A stretch of 64,000 bases of DNA from Rhynchonema sp. JSB1_4 (GCA_030248065.1 JASAMV010007482.1:50565-114564); one strand, 5' to 3'; numbered from the stretch's first letter, positions 1 to 11,315 are shown. The notes: generated by a model from the letters alone, not told the origin. Numbers and translations: made by a program.

Positions 1-3000
1 ACTGTGAGCCCTCCTTTGTAGCAATTGTCATTGCTGATGGAGCTCAGAACCATAAAAAACCACCCAACCTGCATCGTCGTATTGTCAACAATCATGTCAT
101 TGAATTCAATCTCCGGAAAATCCTTCGCCACTTCGCCACACACTTTCAAAAACGTTCCGTCGCCGATTTTCCTGTAATTGGAGTGTATAGCAGTGTTTTA
201 TTTAGTTTATTTTATAAATGTGAGCAATATTTATAATAATAGAGTGGTCTCTCAGCCCGGTACAGTAGGTACGCCCCCCAGAGCACCTCCAACACTGATT
301 TAGGCCAACCGCAAAGGGACGCTCACATGATATTCGCTTTGTGGATGGCGGTCACCTTTTTGCGATTGTGCAATTTCGCGTACTGGAACGCAAATCGAGC
401 GATTCGCTCGCACGCGGCGCGCGTACAGATTTTCAGTGACTCAACCACGCCGGGTATTGTCTGCAAAATGGAAATTCACAAGATTCTTCCACAGGAAATA
501 TTTAAATCCCAGCCGGCAGCCACCAGGTGTTTTCGCCAGCTGCGATTTCGCTACTTGGATTATTTCGAGCCAGGTGGAAGTTATCGCCAGTTACAGCACG
601 TTCGAAGAAATTTGGCCACCCGGGTAATTTTTTTATCTAAACCTTTTTTTAACAATCGTTACGCCTTGGAAAACAAATAAAAGAATTGGGAATAGAATAA
701 TAGATTTTTAGCAGTTCAATAACAAAATTGATCTTTCAATGTGGCCGCTGGGATTTTCGGGACAAAAGTGACGATTTTCGCCACCGTGTCGTTTCATTTT
801 CTTTTGAAAAAATCATGGGTCAACAGCAATACCAACCTCATGTTCGATACCCGAGTATTCTCCCTCGCTGTTTTCTCGAATCAGAATGATGTCAATATTC
901 TTGTGCTTGGTCTCGAGTGCTGAAATTATGCAGTTCGCGAAATATTAACCCAGAATTTACAGCATGCCGTTTGTTAATCCATTTCGAGAATTAAACATCG
1001 GAGTCACTCTATCGTGTTTTTAAAGGATCGGGTCCTTATGTATGACATACGAGAACGTCCTTCAAAAACGAAATGGTGATGAAAAGAAATTACTGCAGAA
1101 AAAAATCGATTAACGAACCGACTTTTGGTGGCCAATTTGGTTTACTTTAAAAATTGGTGTGGTTTCTGTATGTACCGACTGCAGCAACGTTGGTCTGTTT
1201 TTCGCCCTGCTTTCGCAGATAGGCCGAGGCGCCAGGGCTCGTCAGTGCGAACGCCTCTGGCAAATTTATCACTTGCGTGCAACCACCATTCTGGTTATAT
1301 TCTGTCCGTGAACCATAAGCCGACGGAAGCGAAGACACAAACAAAACAAGAGAGATGCTGTTTGAATCCCTGTTTGGTTTGTGATAGCTAGGCATAGATT
1401 GCAATTGGGGTGGGGGTCGCTCGAAGTTTTACGTGCATGGTGAAAACACAACAAAGCCAGCAACCAGCAGCGTCGCTTCTGGTGTATACTTGCGGGCCGA
1501 AAAAAAACGGTTTTATTTCGAAAAAAAAACCGAAAAAACCGTTTTTTTCCCGAGGCCCGGAAAAATACGTTTTTATTTTTCCGGAAATTTTTCCAAGTGG
1601 CAACTTTTGGAAAAAAAACGGTTTTTTTCCAAAAATTTCCGCGATATTTTCCAAGGTTACGAGAGGATGTTGTTAAAACCAATGTAAATCGGTACTAGAC
1701 AGTTCATAATGAGCACTTTTTAATCTCGAAGTGCATTTTTAGACTGTTTCAGGCCATTTCCTGACGAAATTTTCTCCAAAATAGGCGTTTTTGGACCATG
1801 GGTATCCTTAAGTACTGGAAAAATATTTGGAAAAAAAAACGGTTTTTTCCGACAAAAAACCGTTTTTTTTCCAAAAATATATTTTGCGGAAAAATACGCA
1901 AGTATATTCTAGTGAACAACGTAAAGCGAAAGCCAAACTGTGGGTTGTCATCGTGGCCACTTACTGGGAATCGACTTGAATCTGGACACGGCAGCAAATA
2001 GGTCCAATCGCTGGCGCAGGATCACATTGCGCGACATTGTGAACGGGCGATCGGTGGCGAATTTCAACTCAAGACTGCCTGAATTGTCAAGACCAGTGTT
2101 GCGGTGATGATTAGTTCATTTTTAAACTCTGTTTTTATTTTTGGCACTTTTTTACGATGCAGACATTCAGCCATACTAACAACGGAAACGCAAACGAAAG
2201 TCCACAAATAGAGTCAATAGAACATTTCTTGCCATTAAATGTGCACATGTGTACACTTCCTGCATCATTTCTTTTCTTCTCTATTTGACGCGGAACCGCT
2301 TATAAGTCACCAAGTTTGAAATACAGGCGGAGAAGTTATGGCGCCAAATGTTATCAAACCCAATTAGATCTCGCATTACTTTAATATGCACCAAAATCAT
2401 AACAATTCCAGCTGCAAAATGATGCAATCCAAGCAGTTTCCGGACAAAACGGAGGAATGTCGGACAGCTGACGGAAAATGCTGCACTTCACGTTTGCAAA
2501 AAAAACGAAAAATTAAAAAAAACCAGTCTCCAGACGCACCTTTGAGCGCGACCCCGTTCCTTTCCACCGACGCAATGATGCTTTCGAGATCTCGGTCAAA
2601 TTCATCGTCTTCCGATCGTTCCCTCGAGTATTCGGATACGTCCTCGAAATCGACCGGGATACGAAGCGCGCTGCAATTCGGGCTCGCTATAAATAGTGGT
2701 GAAGTCAAAGACAGTAGGTTAGAAGTGCACCCCCTCAGGACGGACGGGCGGCTGAGTGCAGTCCCTCCGCGGGGAGGGGTCCCTAAGTCGTCTGGGAGCC
2801 ACCCCCTCCCTCCCCCGTGAATCTGGCATCCCAACTTTCGTTGATTTCCCATCATAAATAATAGATTTATCGAGGCGCGTGACCAACGTTTGAATTAGGA
2901 GAGTGTTTTCCCACCTTGAAGGACCGAAAGCTGACCAATGATGCAACAGCAGTGAGTTTTGCCCGTTTCGGCCTGTTTTCACAGACGGGCGATGTGCCAG

Positions 3001-6000
3001 GCCTCGTCGGTGTGAACACCTCTGATCAATTAACCCCCAAATAGGACGCTCGAACAGATCTTATTGCCCAAGTAAAACATCACTGCTGCGCACGGAAGTG
3101 CAAGCCAGTGTGAGAAGGCAACGGGTAGCAGCAGGAATAACAAAACGTAGATTACAGGAGCGAGCTACGTACAAATCACTGGATCCGCAGCTTGCCGCAA
3201 TGCGGATACGTAAGTGCACCTCACACGAGGGCGAGGGCATCTCATTTCACACAAACAGCTTCACAAATCTGACAACAAACAACAAGAACTCACTCAAACA
3301 CGGTGACCACGTTTCGAAACATTTCCGGTCCGATACCGTAACCGGGCAAGAGCGTGATCGTCTGACGACCGCCATAGCGAGCAAGTGGCAATCTCTGAAA
3401 AACAGAACACCAATAAATCTTGGAAATATAGTTGCAGGTAGAAAAACGTTTTTTTCCAAAAACCGTTTTTAGTGAAATATACATTTTCCGAAAAAATTGC
3501 ACGGCGGATTTAGAACTTTTCTGAAAAAGTGGCAAAATTGTGCGAAGAAACCTATTTTTATTGCAGACACAAACTATTTCAAGTGTTTTCCGGCACTTTT
3601 ATGGCTTTTATTCACACTTTCTCAACAGGATTACCTTTCATACACCATTTTTTGCGCATAATGTGCCAAATATACACAATTTTAACTGGTGCTCAAATTT
3701 TGGCTCGGAAAAACATCTAAAAAAACTTTTTTTTTCAGTAAATATATTTTTCCGGAAAAATTGCAACTATACTTCAAAAAACGCCAAAATGAAATAGAGG
3801 CCTGAAAAAAAACAAACTAACCAAGGACGTCGGTGAAAAGGCGGTTTCGAAAACGCGACTGAAACGTTTCGAGTCATAGGGTGTCGCGCCGTAGATTGAC
3901 GCGATTTTCGGTGACCGACCCGAATTGCTGAAGTCGCGCCGATGCGTGCTTGTCGTCGAAGACTGCTGCAAATGTCATTGACAAAAAAGATTATTTGAGA
4001 ATAGGGTTAGAGAGATGTCGGTAGCCCCCCCCCAGTACAGTAGGTATCCCCCCCCCCGATGTCTGGCATGGTACAGTAGGTATCCCCCCTATTTTCACCC
4101 CGGTACAGTAGGTATCCCCCGATTTTGCCCCAAAAGTGCCAATTTTTGACCAAAATGGCCAAAATTAGTGTAAATTCAGTGGTTTTTGCCTCAAATTACC
4201 CTACGCTACGCGCGCAAATACGACGTTTTCACACGATTCCACACATAATAAAAACATTAAAAATTTTCACCCCAAAACCTACCCCCCCCCCCAACCCACC
4301 CTGGCTACATACCCCCAGGCCATCGGCTTTGGTACAGTAGGTATCCCCCCTCTCCGAGCGCGGTACAGTAGGTATCCCTCCTCCAGAGTACCTCCAACAC
4401 TGGTGTCGGGTCAGTGTAGTGGCAGGCCCATGTGTGGGAGGTAAGTATGATGCGGGGTTGAGACCGGAAGCGTGAGAGGTATGATTTTGGTCACCCAAAA
4501 AGGCGAAAAAACACCGTTTTTGTGATACAATTTTGGCCAAAAAATGAGGTAAAAAGAGTACTGTTTCCAAATTTTCGCCGAAAATCGCCTAAAAATAGGT
4601 ATTATGGGTGGGTTTGCGCGAACAGCGCGCGATTTTTGGGAAAATAAGGTCGAAAAACACCGATTTTTGCCTTAAAAAGGAATAAAATTGCTTGTGAGAG
4701 GTATGATTTGGAGTTGTGAGAGGTAAGTACTCAACCCCCCCCAACCCCCCCTCGGGTTTTGTGGTAGGTAAGTACTGAGAGGGGGTAACCCCCCCCCCAG
4801 CCACTACTATGTGTCGGGTACCCCCAGATGTCGGGTGTCGGGTTTTTTTGGGAATGTGACATTTTGGTGTTTATTTCGTGTGAAAATACTTGAATTCAGT
4901 AACTTGAGCCAAAAATTGTACCAATGATGCAAATGAGCAAAAATTTGCCTGCTTTTGTTCCAAAAACAGGTGTCGGGTTTTTTTTCAAAAACTAGATGTC
5001 GGGTGTCAGGTTTTTTTCGCAACTGTCGGGTGTCGGCTTTTTTCTCAGATGTCGGGTGTCGGGTACCCCCCCCCCCCCGACCTCTAACCCTATTGAGAAT
5101 TGCCCGTAATACAGCCCCCAAAAAGGGGTCGGTGAAAGAGCCCTCCCCCGGCCGGAATAGAGCCCAATTGTGTGCTAAGGCTTGATAGTTGTGCACAGGT
5201 GCATTTATGCACGTTTGATGTTCGTTTAGAGTATATAATACGCCTCTTATTGATGAATAGACACGAATAAATGCGATCATAAGAGAAAAAACACCCTTTC
5301 AAACCCCTTTTTGGGACTTTTTTTTAGAAATTTCTGGGAACAATTTTTCAGATTCGGGCCAGTGAATAGAGTTAATAGAGCCCCCCCCCCCCGGAAGTCA
5401 GTGAATTAATAGAGCCCCCTTGTATTTAAGTTTTCACGGCAGAAGGCCGGCCGATACAGACTTTACGGCACTGTAGTGGCTGGGGGGGATGGGGGGATTC
5501 CCCCCCCCTAAGGGGTATCTATCTCGAGTCAACCCTTAGGGGGGGATGGGGGGGAAGGGTATCTATCTCGAGCCGACCCCAAATGGTATCTCGAGTAAGT
5601 AGATTTATGGTTTTCAAAGGCAAAAATAGGTGTTTTTCGACCTCGGGACCCCCAAAAATCGCGCGCTCCGCGCGCAGACACCCAAAAAATGGTCATTTTA
5701 GGCCAATTTTCGGCAAAAATGTCAAAAAATACCCATTTTTTAGGCCAATTTTGCAGTAAAATTGCATGCAAAAAACGGCCTTTTTTCGCCTTTTGACGGA
5801 CCATAGGGGTATCTTGGGTAGCCTCTGGGGGGTATCTCGAGTAAGTCCGAAACCTTCCCCCCCTAGGGTATCTTGGGTCGATTGGCCTACCACCACACTG
5901 CTTTACGGTGTTGGGTCATTGGCTAATATTCTCATTTATTGGTGTCTATTCATCAATAGGAGGCGCATTATGTCCTAAAAACAAATAACAAACGTGCATG

Positions 6001-6775
6001 CATGTACCTGTACCTGTGTACGACTATCAAGCCTTTAGAACGCTAAAGTATACTTGCGGGCCGGAAAAAAATCATTTTTTTCGAAAAAAACCGTTTTTTC
6101 CGTGGCCCGGAAAAATACGTTTTTATTTTTCCGGAAATTTTTCCAAGTGGCAACTTTTGGGAAAAAACGTTTTTTTTTTCAAAAATTCCCGAAATATTTT
6201 CAAGGATTACGAAAGGATGCTGTCAAAACTAATGTAAATCGGTGCTAAACAGTTCAAAATGAGCACTTTTTAATCTCCAAGAGCATTTTTAGCATGTTTC
6301 AGGCAAATTTCCCGACAAAATTTTCTCCAAAATAGGCGTTTTTGGACCATGGATATCCTTAAGTACTGGAAAAATATTTGAAAAAAAAACGGTTTTTTTT
6401 TTCAAAAATATATTTTGCGGAAAAATACGCAAGTATACGCTAATGTACGGGGATTTCATTCATCAGGGGAGGCTCTATTCCGGGGGCTCTATTAATCACT
6501 GGCCCCTTTTAGGGGGAGCTCTCTCTATTCCGGGGAGGGGCTCTATCAGGGGGGGGCTCTATTTAGGTTTTTACGGTATCCAATATCCTGTGATGGAAAT
6601 TTTTTATCCTCTGGAAATTTTTGTCGCTTTTTTTCGCAAAACATAAACAACCGGTTTTTCTGAACCAGGTATAGATCAAACCACAGAGCAATAAAACACA
6701 ACACAAAACCTGAAAAACCTGGGCCAAAACACAAGCAGCCGATGTCGGCAGATGTTTCACGCGCAGCATCAACAT
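1..6775 (-). CDS. IDH3G: NAD-dependent isocitrate dehydrogenase, gamma-like subunit (mitochondrial), 3' end off window
   Basis: Regulatory-type subunit of the mitochondrial IDH3 complex, which oxidises isocitrate to 2-oxoglutarate in the TCA cycle. Minus-strand exons with GT/AG borders and matching phases: 6719-6775, 3822-3965, 3294-3394, 2540-2670, 1965-2078, 837-919, 327-460, 69-171; a further acceptor sits at the left edge. The 289 codons read as one frame. Exon 1 ([19 protein letters not shown]) looks like a matrix-targeting peptide: basic, Ser/Thr-rich, no acidic residues. Family landmarks are [66 protein letters not shown] and MIVDNTTMQ; the NTTMQ ending favours gamma over alpha or beta. 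Oddity: the usual PGDGIGPE has Tyr instead of Asp. Intron 1 (3966-6718) holds several nested transposons, and a LINE begins about 130 bp upstream of the ATG. The assignment of exons 1 and 2 rests on phase and composition only; the other exons are secure. Confidence 0.9.
253..296 (+). mobile_element. Solo end of the GGTACAGTAGG repeat
   Basis: The segment from GGTACAGTAGG to CACCTCCAACACTG matches the right-hand block at 4362-4403 inside the 4003-5092 element. It lies in an IDH3G intron, without an identifiable partner end. Confidence 0.45.
1170..1271 (+). repeat. Dispersed double-hairpin repeat, copy 1
   Basis: One of five related stretches of about 85-100 bp in the window. It can fold into two adjacent stems, GGTCTG with its complement a short distance on, and GAGGCG with CGCCTC. 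It lies in an IDH3G intron. Other copies are at 2945-3030, 13655-13757 (minus), 46190-46300 and 47695-47790. Confidence 0.6.
1485..1906 (+). mobile_element. TATACTTGCG-family MITE, copy 1
   Basis: Non-autonomous DNA element of 422 bp with terminal inverted repeats TATACTTGCG / CGCAAGTATA. It is flanked by TTCTGGTG and TTCTAGTG, an 8-bp target-site duplication with one mismatch. The interior is made of runs of A and T around CCGG and ACGG cores, so both strands can fold back many times. It sits in an IDH3G intron. Confidence 0.85.
2945..3030 (+). repeat. Dispersed double-hairpin repeat, copy 2
   Basis: Diverged copy of the 1170 repeat: a CCCGTTTCGGCCTG...CAGACGGGCGA hairpin followed by a GCCAGGCCTCGTCGGTG segment. 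It is closest to the copy at 47695, so the family seems to have at least two subtypes. Confidence 0.5.
3427..3771 (+). mobile_element. TATAGTTGCA-family MITE
   Basis: Element of 345 bp with inverted ends TATAGTTGCA / TGCAACTATA. The flanks CTTGGAAA and CTTCAAAA agree at 6 of 8 positions, compatible with an old 8-bp duplication. The A/T-run interior resembles the TATACTTGCG family, suggesting related families. It lies in the IDH3G intron between 3394 and 3822. Related ends occur near 34114, 35060 and 31465. Confidence 0.65.
4003..5092. mobile_element. hAT-like non-autonomous element, 1.09 kb, in IDH3G intron 1
   Basis: The ends AGGGTTAGAG and CTCTAACCCTA are flanked by an exact 8-bp direct repeat TTGAGAAT (3995-4002 and 5093-5100), typical of hAT transposition. 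The interior is composite: repeated GGTACAGTAGGTATCCCC blocks (4031, 4070, 4102, 4331, 4362), GTGAGAGGTA repeats near 4690-4760, long C/G runs, and tandem GTGTCGGGTGTCGGG units at 4812-5065. No transposase is present. The C-rich composite interior suggests several elements captured in one another. Confidence 0.8.
5469..5900. mobile_element. hAT MITE with CTTTACGG target-site duplication
   Basis: Element of 432 bp starting CACTGTAGTGG and ending CCACCACACTG, flanked by exact CTTTACGG on both sides (5461-5468 and 5901-5908). The C/G-rich interior repeats GGGTATCT(C/T)GAGT. It is nested in the 5103-6577 element and therefore younger. Confidence 0.88.
6049..6437 (+). mobile_element. TATACTTGCG-family MITE, copy 2
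   Basis: Copy of 389 bp flanked by CGCTAAAG and CGCTAATG (7 of 8 identical). It is nested in the 5103-6577 element inside IDH3G intron 1. Confidence 0.85.
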
Positions 6776-6900
6776 GACGAACGACGACGTCGTTGTTGTT
6801 GTGAGTTACGAAACAAATTTTTCGCTGCCGATCTGCAACAAACAAAACAAAAAGTACTCGTCACTCGTCAGCTCAGCCGCGACCAGCGACAATAAGTGAC

Positions 6901-8064
6901 AAGGTCACAAATCGTTTTCGATACTTTCGATACTATCTCTACGCTGATGATATCAAAATTTACAGGGAAATCCGTAGTGCTGCAGACCACAAAATCCTCC
7001 AGGGTGACATAAATGCGGTCATTAGTTGGCTCTCTGCAAATGGCATGGCTCTTGCCAGCCATAAGAGCGTCACAGTAAGGCTTGGGAATCGCCCCCAAGT
7101 CCCCCCTGTCTATTTTTGTGGGAATGAGCAAATTATTTCACCACCCCATGTCCGGGACTTGGGTGTCTTAATAGACCAACAAAACTTAAAGTTTGAGTCA
7201 CATATTGGTAAAATTGTGGCTGACGCCAGCAGAATGGAGAAGACCATCCGCCGAAACTTTCACAGTCGAAATCGCGACTTCCTCCGAAAACTTTATTTGG
7301 CCTATGTCCGCCCTTTACTGGAATTTTCCATGTCCATTTGGTCCCCTCAAAATGTCACTTTAGCTAAAAACATTGAAAAAATTCAACGTCGGTTCACCTA
7401 CTATTTATCTGGCATGCAGACACTGTCTTACCAACAGCGTTTGCATGCCCTAAATTTAGACCCCCTAATTTATCGCCGGACCGTGAACGATCTTGTGCTC
7501 GTGTACAAAGTCGTTCATGGTCTCATACCTGGGGTAACCAAGGAATCCTTCTTTCCATCTCGTGACACCGGCCGCCCAACCCGAGGGCACTCCCACAGTT
7601 TGTGTCGAGTCCATGGCGCGGGTGCAGACTTGTCCGGATACTGGGCCTATCGGGTCGTGGACCTCTGGAACAGGCTACCAGAGGGCGTCGTCTCTGCTGC
7701 CTCAATTGCGGCCTTTAAATCTAAACTAAACTCACGTGGTCGAGACGTAGTTTCTCGCCATATTTCAACAAAATTCTCAGCCGTCGTTGACTGATCTCCT
7801 CAGTCACTGGGTTGCTGCTTTTCAGATAATCATCTATATTCCGTCATCCGTTGCCGACTTTATTGCTCGTTACGTTTGTTCTCTTCATTACCAGTAGTTT
7901 GGTTGGTTGAATCTCGCCGGTACGTTTTCTTTGTCGTTTGTTCGTCATGTTCACATTTTCGTTTATTAATACTCATGTTCACTTTTTTAGGGTTTCTCCG
8001 GATCTTGTGTAAAGGTCTTTGCGAAAGCGTGCAGATAAAATTTGAATTTGAATACTTCGAATGA
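6901..8064 (+). mobile_element. 5'-truncated CR1-like non-LTR retrotransposon (reverse transcriptase C-terminal part and 3' tail)
   Basis: An open frame reaching from the catalytic YADD box (codons at 6940-6951) to a stop at 7792-7794 encodes the end of a reverse transcriptase. It includes the YVRPLLEFSMSIWSP and IEKIQRRFTYYLSG motifs and the RLHALNLDPLIYRRTVNDLV segment typical of the CR1/L2/Jockey group. The frame is intact, but everything upstream of the YADD region (endonuclease, fingers) is missing, as expected from incomplete reverse transcription. A 3' untranslated region ends in AAATTTGAATTTGAA, a short tandem tail. It sits about 130 bp upstream of the IDH3G start codon, in the opposite orientation, so it may touch that promoter. 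Confidence 0.88.
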
Positions 8065-8139
8065 TTTCCCAATTCCCAATAATCTCTTTCAATTCATTTT
8101 TGGAAAGAAACCGACCGTGCCCGTTCAGCAATAATAGTG

Positions 8140-8295
8140 CAACTCAAGATTTGTCATTTGTCATTGTCGTTTGTTCATTCATGTTCACATTCTTTGTTAT
8201 TAACACTGTTTTATTTTAAGGGTTTTTCCGGATCTTGTGAAGGTCTTCGCGTAAGCTTGCAGTTAAAATTTGAATTTGAATTTGAATTTGATCAC
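8140..8295 (+). mobile_element. Second 3' tail of the same LINE family
   Basis: It repeats the last 130 bp or so of the LINE just upstream (TTGTCGTTTGTTC, GTTTTTCCGGATCTTGTGAAGGTC) and ends in four TTTGAA units. It is a tail-only, heavily 5'-truncated insertion in the same orientation. Confidence 0.75.
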
Positions 8296-8517
8296 AGAAA
8301 ACAAATGTTAAAATGGGCGTGCAGCTTGTGAGCCTATGCGTAATCGCGCTCGTGCACCACTTTTCTGCATCATTAAAGTCGATGTGCATGACTTTGCTTT
8401 ATAACGTTACTTGAATTTCTTTGCCCACCAACAGCATCTAAGGGAAACATCAGCTGATCACTTCCATACGGGTCTGTACGTGCCGAATGTTATACCTTTT
8501 ATACAGCTAAAAAACAA

Positions 8518-8805
8518 TTACGGCTTTGTCCGTGTGGGTTGGCTACTATTGGCTTCTGTGGGTTGGCTACTATTTTGGTGGCCAAAACGATTACTTTGTT
8601 TGGAAAGTAATGTGACACCGGTTTTCGCCCACGGGAACAGAATATCAAGGTATTCGTTGGCATTCTTTGTATTTGTTACAATCCATTTTTCCTGGAACTT
8701 TTCTCCGTTGCATGTTGAGTTTGTGTTCATGAATTTGCACTTGTTTTGCAAGAAGCGGTTCTGTGCTCCCCCAAACTTGCCGGCCCCACGGTGTCTGAAA
8801 AAAGT
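8518..8805 (-). other. Possible exon of unknown protein
   Basis: A strong acceptor (pyrimidine tract TTACTTTTTTCAG) ends at about 8799 on the minus strand and opens a frame of some 90 codons to a stop near 8518, containing NKCKFMNTNSTCNGEKF and NANEYLDILFPWAKTG. I recognise no family and found no partner exon. A duplicated GGTTGGCTACTATT block (8539, 8562) lies at the 3' end of the frame. This may be chance. Confidence 0.25.
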
Positions 8806-9003
8806 AACGTTAAAAAATCGAAGAAACGTTGTTTCGCGCCTCTCATCCGGCTATAAAAATGGTCGTTCTAAGTCGTACCATCCCTGTGTGTGAGACTGAG
8901 AATATACTCATAAATTTACGCTTATTCATCTACAAATGCAGTTTTACTGCTTCCTTGTGACGAAAACCCGTCTTTCGGTATAGCTGTGGCGGTGTACATT
9001 GAT

Positions 9004-9285
9004 ATATTGGCAATCCATCGGCTCATGGCACTTTTTACACACACACACAACGCATGCAAACGCTATTTTCTAAACAAAACATACACTTTGAGCGAGTGTC
9101 ATAATTTGATGGCCCTTTTTAATTTACTCTGTTTTCATTAGCTGCTTGACATAACTTTTCTGGATTGTTGCAGAATTTGGGGATGTTTCAACGGGTAGCA
9201 CAGAATACGTGCATTCATTGACGGCAGTAATGTGGCATGCAGCCTGTGTGTGTGGAGTGCCATGAGCGGGCGGATTGCCTATACA
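9004..9285. mobile_element. Foldback MITE with GGCAATCC...CTCATGGCAC ends
   Basis: An inverted repeat of about 40 bp pairs 9005-9045 with 9245-9285, through GGCAATCC, GGCTCATGGCAC and ACACACA. The core CTCATGGCAC is shared with the foldback at 10624-10953, so the two may be related. The hAT element at 9288 has inserted at its right edge. Confidence 0.6.
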
Positions 9286-9287
9286 TG

Positions 9288-10000
9288 CGCAGTGGTTAAT
9301 AAAAAAAAATTTTTATTCGAACCCCATTTTTTTTAAAAAAATTTTTTTTAATTAAAAATTTTTTTTTATTCCAGCCAAAATCTGCCCAACACGATAAAAA
9401 ATGAGCGCTCAAGTACAAAATAGGGATATTTTTGTTACATAATGTGTTCTAAGTGCATATAAAGCACAGGTGATACGAAAACCATGCTATCCAATGGTCG
9501 ATAAGTACCAACCATAGTCAGGTACACACACGTACCCTTCCCCAGGTGGTGCGGGTGTGATGGTATGGCTTTCTGATATTCGGGATGGGAATTTTGGGTG
9601 AAATTATGACGTCTAGGTACACGACCAATGCAAATAAGCTGCACATAGTGTGAAATTAGAGTGAATACAAAATAGAATCACTCCTTTCGGGTCTGGGGCA
9701 TGGATAAATAAATGCCCACCCAGTCACATGTATGTGTGTAGTCATATGAGAGGCCCTGTGAGTGTGCGCACTATGTCTAGATGCCACAAAACAACGATTA
9801 TGGCACCCAATACACCCATGGTAGGATTAGGTGATGTCAACTGTAGCAATTTTTATGCAAAAAATAGCACTTTTAGAGCAAAAAAATAGAGAAATTTTCG
9901 AATTTTGAAATAATAAAAAAAATTTTTTTTAACTTTTGGGACGAATTTTTTAAAAAATAAATTTTTTTAATAAAAAAAAGTTTTTTTTTAAAAACCACTG
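9288..10000. mobile_element. hAT MITE with poly(A)/poly(T) arms, TATACATG duplication
   Basis: Inverted ends CAGTGGTT (from 9290) and AACCACTG (to 10000) with an exact 8-bp duplication TATACATG (9280-9287, 10001-10008). The 60-100 bp next to each end are almost pure A and T runs that alternate strand. The middle, about 9380-9840, is ordinary sequence without a transposase. The same architecture occurs at 61211-61928. Confidence 0.82.
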
Positions 10001-10623
10001 TATACATGTACCGCGACATATCATAATGTATGTACCCAGCGGTGACGTTGGTCCTTGTGCGCGCGCTAATTTAGTTTTCTTCATTTTGAACAGAAATGAC
10101 TCAGCCTCAGGTGCAGGCTGGATAAAACTGATTCAGGCAGTTTTCAAATGGTGCCCAATACAAAAACAACTGACGCACGCTTTTGGAAAAAAATGCGCAA
10201 CTCAACTGAGTATGGTTCTCGTTTTTATGGTTACATCAGACACCTGGTTTCCACGCATGAACCAGGAAACACCAATCACTCACGAGCACAAAAAAGCGCC
10301 TTTGAGATGGTGTCGATTTAGCGAAACGATACAAAAGTTCAAAATTTTTCCATGTGTTGCCTCGACTGGCCGAGCATAGATGATGTAATTTCCGAACAAA
10401 TTCCAGCGTTTCAATTCTGGGTCAGTCCAAGGTTTGCTAAGCCCCCAGATAAACGCTTTTAGCGCAGACGAGATGCTGTTTCCATGCTTTAAAAGTAGCA
10501 ACAAACAATGATCCAGATTTTGTCGTTCCACCCTGCCTGTTTTGCAATTCAGCTGAACTTTTGTGAATCCGCAACACGTTTCTGGCTAAAGTATACATAT
10601 ATTTGTCTTTGATGATCGTATGT

Positions 10624-10953
10624 ATAGTCCGTCCACCAGCTCATGGCACTTGTGTTGCTGCTGGCAGACTTGTTCCCTTCCTCCACGTTCTAATGAAAGA
10701 GAAATTGAGTTTCCGAAAAAAATTATTTTTGCTCCTAAATTGCTGTCTTTATGAAATCGACGTGTTTTATAGATTTTAATTTAATTTAATTTTAAAATTA
10801 ATCGAATTCAATCGTTTTCGGCACATTTTATTATTTTTTTTAGTTTTTTTGCAAAATCGCTCACACTCGATTTCTCTTTCATTAGAACGTGGAGGAAGGG
10901 ACCAAACCAGCCAGCAGCAACACAAAGTGCCATGAGCTGGTGGACGGACCATA
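10624..10953. mobile_element. Foldback element with ~90-bp near-perfect inverted repeats
   Basis: The left arm (about 10624-10711: TAGTCCGTCCACCAGCTCAT onwards) is nearly the exact reverse complement of 10863-10953, apart from small gaps. The spacer of about 150 bp is A/T-rich. No protein is encoded. The high arm identity suggests recent activity or arm homogenisation. Confidence 0.75.
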
Positions 10954-11103
10954 ACAGTATGTTTGAGTTGTTAATTTGTGTTATCTGAACACGACTACCT
11001 ATGTGGGCAAATACAAATACCAACATCCCACGCGCCGGGCTGTGAGAAACACGAACACAGGTCCAGGGTTGGGTAAAATTGCTTTTTTTGTCAAAAAAAA
11101 ATT

Positions 11104-11315
11104 TCCACTTAGGGCGGGCTTAGGTTGAATCCGGAAATCGGAATCCGGAAATATTTTCGAAAAACGCATTATTTTTGCACACAAATTTTTGCGTTTTCCG
11201 TAAATATTTCCGGAGCACAGAAATGTTTTGTACTTTTGCATGCAAAAGATTTTCGGTTCCGGGTTCCGGATTTAACGTAAGTTCGCCCTAACCTACGTTC
11301 GCGTTCGCCCTTAGA
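11104..11315. mobile_element. MITE with TTAGGGCG(G/A)(G/A)CTTA ends
   Basis: Left end TTAGGGCGGGCTTAGGTTGA, right end TTTAACGTAAGTTCGCCCTAA. The interior has repeated CCGGAAATATTT blocks. It is the same family as the element nested at 27479-27808. Confidence 0.7.

Larger units (their letters stand above)
5103..6577. mobile_element. Host foldback element with AATAGAGCCC ends, carrying two later insertions
   Basis: The ends read CCGTAATACAGCCCCC at the left and GGGGCTCTATTTAGG...TTTTTACGG at the right, with repeated CTCTATTCCGG / CCGGAATAGAG blocks near both ends (5151, 6474, 6526). Two other elements (5469-5900 and 6049-6437) are inserted in it. No clear target-site duplication was found, so the outer limits are approximate. 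Confidence 0.55.

Noticed and set aside
4003..5092. C/G runs as telomere-like or switch-like repeats
   Set aside because: They lie inside an element with a perfect 8-bp target duplication and are better explained as part of a transposon.
8411..8893. 160-codon frame on the plus strand
   Set aside because: No family motif, no splice context, and it crosses a duplicated GGTTGGCTACTATT block; the opposite strand has the better exon-like signal.
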